This document shows, piece by piece, positions 43,032 to 52,926 of a stretch of 64,000 nt of DNA; positions within the stretch are counted from its first letter, which is position 1, and each line of letters begins with the position of its first letter. Both the position numbers and the translations under genes were made by a program. This stretch comes from Gerris lacustris (Eukaryota > Arthropoda > Insecta > Hemiptera > Gerridae). Where the stretch lies: NCBI GenBank assembly GCA_951217055.1, contig OX578280.1:32121128-32185127 (forward strand), given 5' to 3'. A model generated the notes under the pieces. The model made no database searches. It was given only the letters and a program-made list of their open reading frames with translations, and was not told the origin of the DNA.

Positions 43032-46000
43032 CTAAACTGGAATCATATCTTGATAGAGCAAATCATCGTTCTGGTAGAGAAATGTTCCTTTGACTTTCTT
43101 ACCAGATATGGCTGGGGTCAGCCAGTATGAAACATCAGGCCAGCTTTCACCATAAGGAATCTCTTCAGGGTTAAACCACTTAGGAATCACCTCTAAAAGG
43201 TAAAAAAAAGAAAAAAGTAAATGCTTAATACACTTAGAGGTCAACATCACTTTTATAGAAAAGGGCCCCCACTTTTTCTAATCTAATATATTTTCTTACA
43301 ACCGAATACACACTTTTTGTATATAAAAGTGTGATATCCCTTTGTCCCCAAACATATTGGACTGATTATCCCTTTGTCTTAATAGGTAGTTAGACTAAGG
43401 GATATAAACTCTTCTGTATAAAAAACAAAAATGGAGCCCTTTTTTATAAGAGTACCGAGGTCAACTTGTTAATTTTCATATTTTTACATTAGCAAATCTG
43501 CAACCTACATGGACCATATAATTATTTTTTCAAAGTTGTAATACTTCGTACACCATAGCCTTAGCAGCTACAAATAATCACTATAAATATAATTACTAAC
43601 ATGTGTATTGAGTAAATATTTATTATGTATTATATAATAAAGTATGTTGTGCAAATATTCTAAGGGCCCTCACCCCATCCCTACCACAACACCTGACTGC
43701 TATCAACTGAATTTTTACACTGAATTATATGACAATGCTAATCCTACTACTAATTCGGCACCCATTAGATTATATATATATATAAAACGGTTTACTAAAC
43801 TACTTATTTAATTGTTTTGACAAAATTTGTCTAACTTACTTATTCTGAATTTAACTTGAGAGGTGAAGTAGATCCGAATATATTGTCAAGTTTAAATACA
43901 AGTTGGCTGTTATTATTTTACCTGTTGTTATTAATTGGCATACCTCAGATTTCATGATTAACTCACTGTATAGAATCACTGTATTTTTATCATTGTCTGG
44001 TATTTGACAATTTACTAAATCAATTTTACATTTATTTTAAGTAAATAAGTTGAATGTACTGTAATCATCTTTACATCATCTACTAAAAATGTGTTACTCC
44101 TTAAAAATCCATCTATTGCTTAATATTTATAAGTTTAAATCATCCCTCTATCTTAATTTGTGTTTATTTTTTCATAAATTTGCTTAATTTGGATTAAATT
44201 ATTGCTATATTCACACACATGTAGTGATGTGGGCCGGGTAAATACCCAGCGGGTAGGGTAAATAAAAATGGGTATTTACCCGAGGCCAGGGTAAATACCC
44301 AAAATAGGGGTATTTATGACAAATAATGATTTAAATAGTGTTTTAAGAGGTTCTGAGCATTTTCCATACTCTAATGGCTTTAATAAATGTCATGTAAGGA
44401 GTATAGGAATGTTTAAGCTTACTTAATTCCTAAAAAATAGCCTAAAAAAATACCCAGCGTACGGGTATTTATTATTTCTAAGTACACATATTAATTAGTA
44501 ATACAGATTCAATTATTTCAAACAGAATGCTTATTTTGAAGGTATGTGCAGTGAAAACTCCACCATTTTTGAAGGAAAAGGACAGGATTATTATTTTGAA
44601 AATTAGATTATGCATTCATATTTTATGCAGGCATTTGGTCCAGGAAGGTAGCGTGCAAAAAAGTGTCTGACTAACATCAAGCTAGAATTTTGTGTGTAAG
44701 TAAATGTTTTGGTGACTTTTAAGAATATGTGGTCGGCTAAGTTCGTCTAGCGGGACATAGCTTGGCAATAGGCATTTGTAAGAACAAACCGGTGGAGAGC
44801 GGCCATGTCACGCCCTTTTTGGTGGACAATTCGATTTTCATGATCCTGAGTACTAACTTTGTTAGTAGACCAAAAATCAAGTTGATGGAATTAATAGGTG
44901 ACCACTTTGATTTGGAGTAATATTTAACTAACCAGCCTATTACGAGAGGAACTAGCATCAACTCGATTTTTAGTCTACTAACTAATTTTGTACTCCAGGA
45001 TCATGAAAATCACATTGTCCACTATAAAGGGTGGGACATGGCCGCAGTGGCGTAGCTAGCGCATTGCCCCCCCCCCCCCCCCCACAAGAGCTTTTAGGGG
45101 GCCCCTCGCCAAAGAAAATTGATGAATGGATTTGCGTTCAAACTGAATAGGCCCCTGGCAATAGTATAGAAGTATGATTCCAAGGTAGTTAGATTTTATT
45201 ATGAGGGGGCCCCCATCGACTGTGGTACATTGGATTTGGGGGCCCCTATGGCACCGGGGGCCCGCCCGCAATGCGGCCCTTAGTTACGCCACTGCATGGC
45301 CCCTCTTGACCGGTTTCTTTTTTAATGCCTATTGCCAAGCAATATTTTATTTTTTTAATGATCATGGTCTTCAGCGTGAAGCCATTGATTCATTTCAAAA
45401 ACTTAAGAACGTCCTCCCCAAACTTCTTGAAAAATAATTTTTAATTTCTAGTCATAGTGTTTAAGGTTTAAGTTTTAACTAATTTTTAAGTTTTATCATA
45501 ATTTGTTGGTTTGATCTTGTGCAAGATTTCTTTTTTAAGTGTTATTTTAAGGATAATTTGTGTGATGAGTGTATGTTTGTGAGTTTTCAGTGTTTTTGTC
45601 TTTTCTAGTTTATTTTGTATTTGTTACCATTTTTCTTCTCAGTTACCATGATAACAGTCATTAACTACTTTTAGTCATGTTAATTTCTCCTCTGTGTCGC
45701 GCTTTCTTCCTCAATCCATTTCCCAATCTTCCTGCTATCCTAAATTGTCCTTTTATATGTTTTTTATCACTTAGTATTTATATTACATTTTATATTAACT
45801 CATGTTTTTTTTTTTTTTTTTTTTTTTGTTGTTTTGTGCCTCTCACTTGTGGCCTGTGTTCGGCTGTTGAGAGCACTGGAAATAAATAAATAAATAAATA
45901 AATAAATATCCTGCCGACAAACTTAGTCGACTACATATTCTTGAAAGGCACCAAAACATTTACTTATACACAAAATTCTAGCTTGATGTTAGTCAGACAC

Positions 46001-48657
46001 TTTTTTGCATGCTATCTCCTGGACTATTTTTCTTATTAACTTATTAATATCCATTCAATAATATTATTAAGACCTAATATCACTTAATAACTACTTGAAC
46101 TTTCATAATATATTTTATTTACAATAAATGAGTTTGAAATTAAACTCGTAGCAGTCGTAACTTTAAAAATTTTCATAAATACCTGGGTATTTACCCAAAA
46201 TGGGTATATACCCGGGTAAATACCCAGGGTATTTACCCGCAGTTTTAAATACCCGGGTATTTTACATCACTACACACATATAGTTTTAATTTTACATATT
46301 CAAGAAAAATAAATCAAGTTTAAAAACATAAGCATGCATCTCACAAATTTACCAAACCCTCTCTTTTTAATATTTTCACTTAACATGTATTAGGTAACGT
46401 AATTATTAGTGGTTTCATATTTCTTCTCTCTAGATAAAGTTAAGTAAACAATTGTTACAGTTAAAAATAAGATTCTATTAACTTAATATATTAATATGGC
46501 AAGTTTCATTTGGTATCTGACCAGATCTTAAGAAATGCTGTAATGGAGATATTTATAGGTTTAATAAACTCACCAGGTGATTCCTTGATTTCTCCTGAAT
46601 GTTCCTCAGCCACAAAAACATGTATGTACAGAACCTCCTGGAGTCCAGCATATCGTATCTCAAGCTTACCAAGCTTGTTGAACTTTTCACAAGCCAAGTT
46701 GCATTGATCCTTCAGAATCCTAAAATATTTGAATAGTATTAAAGGCATGATCATGTAGTTACAGCATTGTTTATAAACTATTAAATAGGTTATCATTGCC
46801 TATACAGTGTCCCACAAAAGTAATGAAGAGGAAAAATTGGTTTATTAGTGGGGTTCGGAGAAAAATTAATACTATATAAGAACTATGTCTTGATCTTAAA
46901 CAATTAAAAATTTAATTCTTTTCTTGATTTTCTTATAGGGTGTATGATGAAGTACCTATATTTTTGAGGGTATCAACACATATTATTTAGGAATGTGGTT
47001 TAGAATTGCAAAAAAACATGGAAATATTACATTTTAGTTTATTTTGTTCGACTAACAGAGAAAGAAATTCATTCACTTTCAGTTTTATAAGTTCAGTTTT
47101 ATGTACTATAATAGTTATCTATTATTAAACCAGGCTCACATGGTCAAGCCAATATTTGTTACAACATAGACATTTATTTCACACATTCACTGTGTAGGGG
47201 GTATTTACATATCTGGCCATACATTTGTCACATCATCATTTCACTTCATTTTAAGCCAATGTCAACATTTTTGGTTTTTGACAAAGAATTACTGATTTAT
47301 TGTTTTTGTGTGAGAAAAGATAAAGGGGGATTCATGAGAAACTCACCTGACATAAAGATGAATTGGTACAGAAACAAAACAAAATATTTATTTGCAGTGC
47401 TTGATTTCTAGAAATTGAGGTGCCGGAACGGGGGCTCAAGCCCGATAGCCCCCCCCCCCCCCCCGTTCCTACGCCACTGCCTCCAGATAAACAAACAGGC
47501 AAACGAAGGAAATTTATATTGGGCCTAGATTTTGCTAACAGGCCTAAATAAAGAAATTAACCAACAGAAAGAAGAATAATTATAGAATTATTGTAATTAC
47601 AATGAGTAATGAACTATTTTTAAGAGAGGCCTAGGGAGTGAGGGAACCAGATCTGAGAAAGTAAAGAAGCCACTTATTTGAATAGAAAAGGACTGTGTAA
47701 GTTCAAACAAATGTGAATATTAGCTCTATCGAATGATCAGTCAATTAAACAGAGAATAAGATTACTCGTTCATTTACCTAACCTGTCATTTTAAACCTGT
47801 TTATGATCGACCTGTCTCTAATTTGCACTTGGCTAATATATGGAGGTGAAGTTAGTACTTGCGAACACGTGCCTTTTGGCCAGCTGCAACCTTCACCAGC
47901 GTCTTCTCAATAACCAACTTAACTACCCACATGTAAGCAAAGTGACCCTTGCCATTTCATATGGTCAATGTGGGCTCGGCTTTACTGTGACATTGTTTTT
48001 ATTTTTAAACTGTTTAAATAACAGAAAACAAAATGGATTAACTTTAATTGGCTCATATTACTGACAAATTTACCAGCCTTAAGATGCCCTTGGTGGGGGC
48101 GATATAGCATCATGTTAGGAGAAATAAAGTGTTTTTTTTTTTTAATCCCTGTTTCTTATGTCCACAATACATATAGAATTCCATTTTGAAGCCAACATTT
48201 TCTTTTAGTTATTACTACATGTTAAAACAATTAATTTTTAAGAGAATATTAGGTTCCCCTTGTTCCCCCCCCCCCCCCTTCCTTTAAAAAAAATAAAAGT
48301 ATACCTGCGTTGACCTGTTTCATATTTTTTTTTCCAATTACGGGAATTATTATTTTTTTTTTTCCAAGTTATTTTTACTCTAATTTTATATGATAAAAAA
48401 AAAACCAAGCAGACGAATATAAGGGCTTCCAATCCATAAAAGTATATTATATATATATATATTTAAATAATAAAAATAAAGATAGCTTAATAGCAATAAC
48501 ATTTTTACCTGACGACGCCTTGATCCAAGGGTTCATTCGGCAATAAAAATCCTCCGATAGGTGTCCACTTATTTTTGTTAAAACCACGCTTATTATAGCC
48601 CAGTAAAACTTTATCATTTTTCTTTACAATAATACAAGCACACCTGACTATTCTCAT
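43032..48657 (-). CDS. MTH1/NUDT1-like Nudix protein with degenerate catalytic motif
   Basis: Three exons, 48657-48509, 46719-46574 and 43192-43032, GT-AG introns, phases agree, 456 bp, 151 aa. The closest family by eye is MTH1 (NUDT1), which hydrolyses 8-oxo-dGTP; human MTH1 is 156 aa. Shared features are VLLGYNKRGF (MTH1 VLLGMKKRGF), the C-terminal IPYGESWPDVSYWL (MTH1 IPFKDMWPDDSYWF) and the GTF-YQ end. The Nudix box GX5EX7REUXEEXGU is only partly kept: Gly36, Glu42 and Arg50 remain, but Glu51, Glu54 and Glu55 of the box are Ile, Asp and Gln, and its Gly is Asn57. Base-recognition residues Asn33 and Asp120 of MTH1 correspond to Thr32 and Val119; Asp119 is kept as Asp118. The reading frame and splice sites are intact, so the protein is probably made, but ordinary pyrophosphatase activity is doubtful. 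Intron 2 holds a large nested transposon. Confidence 0.85.
43228..43462. mobile_element. MITE with GGTCAACATCACTTTTATA-type ends
   Basis: Left end AGGTCAACATCACTTTTATA with AAAAGGGCCCCC; the right end is its imperfect inverse (GGAGCCCTTTTTTATAAGAG, ACCGAGGTCAAC). The interior carries GATATCCCTTTGTC and TTATCCCTTTGTCTTAATAG, a core shared with other MITEs in the window. It lies just upstream of the splice acceptor of exon 3 of the Nudix gene. Confidence 0.6.
45045..45294. mobile_element. hAT MITE (complete, GGGGCCCCC family)
   Basis: Ends CAGTGGCGTAGCTAGCGCAT and the inverse of CAGTGGCGTAACTAAGGGCC. The flanking octamers CATGGCCG (45037-45044) and CATGGCCC (45295-45302) agree at 7 of 8. A C run of about 17 lies near the left end. 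Related pieces occur at 40155-40400 and 47425-47480. It is inserted into one arm of the surrounding foldback. Confidence 0.85.
45341..45907 (+). mobile_element. 5'-truncated LINE, 3' end with (AAATA)n tail
   Basis: It starts inside the foldback arm right after AAGCAATAT. The first part reads in frame as FNDHGLQREAIDSFQKLKNV and then LPKLLEK before a stop at 45435, consistent with the last residues of a retrotransposon ORF. A T-rich 3' UTR follows, ending GGCTGTTGAGAGCACTGG and AAATAAATAAATAAATAAAT. The interrupted arm resumes directly after it (ATATCCTGCCGAC). An AATAT duplication at the two edges is possible. The clade is not assigned. Confidence 0.6.
47425..47480. mobile_element. hAT MITE end fragment (GGGGCCCCC family)
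   Basis: GGAACGGGGGCTCAAGCCCG, a C run of about 16, and GTTCCTACGCCACTG match the right terminal region of the family at 45045-45294. It lies in intron 1 of the Nudix gene. Confidence 0.45.
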
Positions 48658-50895
48658 ATTTAAGAAATTAAATTAATGTTGAGTGCGTAAAGACAAATAT
48701 AAAGAAAATTAAATAATCTAATAAATACTTACTCAAAGTGAAATTATTAATTTATAAAATAATTAATCTTTGACCCTACGTACCGTTGTATCTAATATTT
48801 TCAAATTGAACTTTCACATGTTCGGATCCAAAGTGCATTACCATAACAACAATAGAAACACCCATATGACTTTTTTTAGAAACAAAATATTTATTTCGTT
48901 GTTTAAACTACAGAAAATTTAAATTAAGTTCTACTAATTTTTTAGAAATATTTTAAAATTGTATATTTTTTTTTATGATGATAATTTAAAATTAAAATAT
49001 CATATTTTGTTTTGTTCTTTTTATGTTTTAATTATTTACGGAGCTAATCGGAGGATAATTCATCAGGCAGTTGCTGATTTGTCGAAATTGACCCTAGTTG
49101 TCATTTTACCTTATCTTTGTTTATTTATGTATTAATTTACCTGTATTTAAATTTTCTTGTGGTTCTCTACGTTAATACTCGGAAAAAATAGTTTTTTAAT
49201 TATGTCAGTGGCATTGGCTATTAACTGTTTCTCGGCTACATATATCTGATGTGGCGGGTCACTGTTTTGTGGTGAGTTTTTTGCGTTTTAACAATTTGAT
49301 TTATATAATGTTACGATAATTTAAGTGATTCGATTATGTTCTTTGTTTTCCTCGATGTACCTTTGAAGTTTAAAATGATACGGCCGTGATATGTTCGTGT
49401 TTCTGAAAATATTTGTGAAGATTTTGGTCTTGTCGCTGTTTTTGATTAGAATCAGGTGTGGCTAATTGGTTGGTTGGCTAATCAATTATGTTACTAATTA
49501 TTTGTTAGAGAGAATATACTGAATATTTAGTTTTTAATATATTAATAAAGCGATAACAGATGATACCATCTAGTTACAGTTTAATAGGCTGGAATTTCAA
49601 TGTTTAGAAATGAGGTTAGGTCGCTTACCTTCCTTGACCATTGTAAATGATTCAGACTGCTTTCCACCGTGGGTTATTTTCATGTGTCAGCCTACCTCCC
49701 AAATCTTGTCTGACTCTATCATTGTGCTATAAGAAGTCGCCGTTTTCTTATCTAGGTGTTATACATGATTAAAATTGTTGTACCTTTATGTAACCTAGTT
49801 TGACTCTTTCAAATTAGCTGCTTAGTACGTTGAATTTTGAGGTAGAACTATATAAAAATATAGTGATATTTAATTAATTATATCTAACTGTCACTTCTTA
49901 GCTTCATTATTAATTCATTGCTTATTTTTTGCAATGTGGGCTCAATTAGTTTCTTCAAAACAGTCATTTAAACCTAGATGTAAACTAAGTCAGTTTTCAT
50001 GGTTTAATGGGATATCAGTAGAACGTGTTTACCTTGTAAGTATGTAGGATATGCTTGATTTAAAATGATTCCTAGATTCATCTTAAGTTCACTTTCTAAG
50101 AAAGAATTCCTTACTTTGGACACTAAGCCAAAACCAACTATCTCTGATAACACTGAAGGTGGAAGGTTGCTTGAATAGTGTTGCCAGGCTCTGCTTTGAC
50201 TATTACTATCACAAGAAAATATGTGCCTCTCTCTAGAATTTTACTGGGGGAAAGTTTTCAAGGTACATAACTGTCAACAGGAAGGGAACCTCCCCTTAAT
50301 CTAGGCAAGTTCAGAGAATTAGAAAGCCGTTCAATGTTTTAGATTAGCACTTCGTATTGCTGTACACAATAAAAAAATAAGTTTTACCTAAAATGTTTCA
50401 GGTTAATTTGTCACCAATATCAGCAGAACTCCCCCCTCCCCCAATTTATTTGTATAGCACACCTACAGTAATTACATTGTTAGAAGTAATAATGGCGATA
50501 ATTGTTGTACATGGTAATCTTGATGTGAGCAACTGTCCAGTGATAGAACTCATTCAACTTAACTTAAGAATCTTGTGTATACTAATAAGTATATGCAAGC
50601 AACTTTGAGCGTTTCTCAAGATTAGAATGAACTATCTAGTACTATGTTCTTTATTTTTCTGTGGCACAACAGCCTTGATTAATTTCTTAATTGCTCCACT
50701 AGCTGTGTAAAAAAGCTGTTATTTTATCATTAAAGCTGTTATTAAATTACCATTTAAAATAACTAATAATACTAATATTCAATGCAAATTACAGCTAAAT
50801 AGTGGACAGATTGTGTTATGCATTGATGTAATTATGATTTTAATGTTTACTAAAATACAGCCAATTCACTTCATAACAAGGAGCCAGATATTTTA
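48658..50895. other. Upstream region of the Nudix gene; possible 5' noncoding exon of epsin
   Basis: No coding exon is recognised. Since the first epsin coding exon at 59332 starts directly at a splice acceptor, a noncoding first exon must lie upstream. A plausible donor, TGTG followed by GTGAGT at 49272, ends a less AT-biased stretch (about 49030-49271), but this is only a guess; transcript data would decide. Confidence 0.25.
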
Positions 50896-51000
50896 TAGTA
50901 CGGTGCAATTTGACCCAAACCTCAACATCCAAACTCCAAATTGTTCTATGCAGTCCCACATATTGTTTAGTAAAAAGTTACACCATTTTGTGTGTTGGGT

Positions 51001-51002
<2 letters not shown>

Positions 51003-51065
<63 letters not shown>
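51003..51065 (+). repeat. Poly-G tract, about 63 nt
   Basis: Uninterrupted G except for one A at 51035, followed by GAGAGGGAGAGA. It lies in the left arm of the 2031-bp element; the right arm has no such tract (it reads GGGTTGGC there), so it arose after insertion or reflects a sequencing or assembly error. Gly-rich ORFs through it are artefacts. Confidence 0.9.
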
Positions 51066-51066
<1 letters not shown>

Positions 51067-51480
51067 GAGGGAGAGAAATTGGTAAATTAGTAGTTTTTAT
51101 CAGTTTTTCTTAAATATTTTGAAAACTATGCGGTTAAATGTCATATACTAAAATAATCTACATTAAATTACAAACAAAAATGGTCTTGTGCCTAATCTTG
51201 CTAAAGTGAACGGTTCCAGAGTTATGGAGGCTGTCAATGTAGAAAGTTTTCGTATTTTTTTTTCGAAAAAATGAAATTTATCACGAAGGGAACTATTTTT
51301 TTTTTTTTTTTTTTTTTTTACAGGTTTGTAAAAACTTGTAAAAGCAAATTGCGATTTTCCAACCAGGTTTACATTCTTCTGGGCCTTCCAACCAGGTACC
51401 ACTCAACCAAATCAAATTATGTGTTCAGCCATGTTCATATGACAGTGGTTTTATTTTCAGGGAAGCCATGTTTGTATCAA

Positions 51481-51890
51481 CTATTTTGGAATAGCCAGAT
51501 GAACTTGGGTCTCTGTAAGTTTGCAAATCAAACAGGCCTCGTTTTTCAACAGCATGAGCAGTAACATTGTAACATTCTTTCGAGGTATATTATCCTCTAC
51601 CTGAAGAGCAGTTTTAAGTGTTATGCAAGAAATTCCACCCATAACGTGATACGTGTTATGGCCATCCAGAGTGTGGACATTGTAGTCTGAATTATCCAAA
51701 ACCAATGGCACGTATCCGTTCTCAATTCTAGTGCTCTCTTTGAAAGTGACATCTCTCATGTGATAAAACTTCCTTGTTAGGTACACAAACACCCAAATTG
51801 CACAGTATATCGATCAAGGCCTTAGAACCAAATTTTCTGTACAATGAAACATCCGTTCCTAGTTGGACAGGGGACAAAAATGATTTTTTC
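51481..51890 (-). pseudogene. Decayed transposon-encoded protein fragment
   Basis: Read on the minus strand: LSPVQLGTDVSLYRKFGSKA, then LIDILCNLGVCVPNKEVLSHE in one frame (about 51890-51740), then after a stop/frameshift VPLVLDNSDYNVHTLDGHNT and YHVMGGISCI in another (about 51730-51620). I recall similar text (a PLQLG..HHFGSR.LID segment followed by ADNVDHN..TLDG..TFHGMG) in multi-copy, uncharacterised proteins of animal genomes, but cannot name the family or confirm it without a search. Its position inside an element with inverted repeats supports a transposon origin. Confidence 0.45.
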
Positions 51891-52926
51891 GAGCCGTGAT
51901 GATTGTTGTGGGGAATTGTAAGTGTAAGAACTTAGAACCGTTTCACGAGAGCTGTTAACAATAGAGAACTGTGTGACAAGACAATCAGAAAGGAACTGTT
52001 TTGGGGCAGTTCTTTAAGATTAGAAGAGGAAAGGACTGTGTATGTAAAGGCTGTAGCCTAGGGCTAGCCTGAGTTGTGTTTGTGTATGTATTTAATTACA
52101 ATAATATAATAGTAATAGTTTAAATAGATATGAGTGGCTCTATGCGCACACAATAAACTCTCACACATGGACAGCATAGAAGTAGAATAACACGCAAACA
52201 TATACACAATGACTGGGCATAAAAATTACGTGCACATTAAATGGTATGGTCCCCTGTCCCACACACTCACACTAATACTATACTATATTATATTATTCTA
52301 CCTTCAATCTCTACTCTCAACCTCACATACTTCATTCCCTTGAAAATAAAAACTCTGTTGTCATTCCAATTCCAACCAATTCTTAAAGAACTGCTTAAAT
52401 TACGGGACAGTTCTTTTTAAGGAACCGGTTCTAAAGAACGGTTCCGTTCTTTTCAACCCACCTCTGGAAAGAGAGTAGATGAGGGAGTGTGAGGGGGAGG
52501 GGCAGGCGGCAGGTGCCTTTGTACTGGCGGCCGCGTTTGTACTAAAACAGTTCTCGTTCCAAGAATTTTTACGCCTTTAATCCTCTGTGGTGTCTCTTAG
52601 CCTCTTTTGTACAATACGATAGGATTGTTCGATATTACTTTTTAATAATTTTTTTTAGTTATTTCTGTTCACATTGTAGTAAAAATTTCATTTTTCCAAA
52701 AAAAATTAAATAATGAAAATTTTATACTTTTACACTCTCCGTAACTTTGGAACCATTTACTTTAGGAAGATTATGCACAAGACTATTTTTGCCAACCCGG
52801 CACTTAAAATGGTGTAACTTTTTACCAAACAATATATGGACTGCATAGAACAATTTGGAGTTGGAGGGAAACTTTTACTTTGGACGTTGAGGTTAGGCCT
52901 TTTTTTGGACTAAATGCACCATACTA

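Larger units (their letters stand above)
44222..46272. mobile_element. hAT-like element, 2051 bp, with nested insertions
   Basis: The ends TAGTGATGTGGGCC and CATCACTA are inverted (right end read inward: TAGTGATGTAAAATACCC). The flanking octamers CACACATG (44214-44221) and CACACATA (46273-46280) agree at 7 of 8, an 8-bp target duplication typical of hAT. Both subterminal regions are arrays of GGGTAAATACCC / GGGTATTTACCC, a perfect palindrome. Inside is a long foldback: 44638-44760 is inverted at 45908-46020 (for example ACATCAAGCTAGAATTTTGT) and 44760-44900 at 44955-45342. The right arm is split by the hAT MITE 45045-45294 and by a LINE fragment 45341-45907. No transposase was recognised. It lies in intron 2 of the Nudix gene. 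Confidence 0.82.
50896..52926 (-). mobile_element. DNA transposon with long inverted repeats, 2031 bp, family unnamed
   Basis: The left arm (50896 to about 51290) is inverted at the right (about 52675-52926). Ends are TAGTACGGTGCA and the inverse of TAGTATGGTGCA, flanked by TTA on both sides (50893-50895 and 52927-52929). Long matching blocks include CTCCAAATTGTTCTATGCAG and AAAAAGTTACACCATTTT. The left arm has been expanded by a G run at 51003-51065. The centre holds a decayed minus-strand coding fragment (separate entry), so this is probably a relic of an autonomous element. Confidence 0.78.

Noticed and set aside
45201..45437. 78-codon ORF with Gly/Pro-rich start
   Set aside because: It spans a hAT MITE and the joined LINE fragment; not a gene.
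46506..46796. ORF extending beyond Nudix exon 2 on both sides
   Set aside because: Only 46574-46719 lies between a good acceptor and donor; the flanks are intron read-through.
50813..51113. Glycine-rich ORFs through the G tract
   Set aside because: They are translations of a G homopolymer inside a transposon arm; no gene signals.
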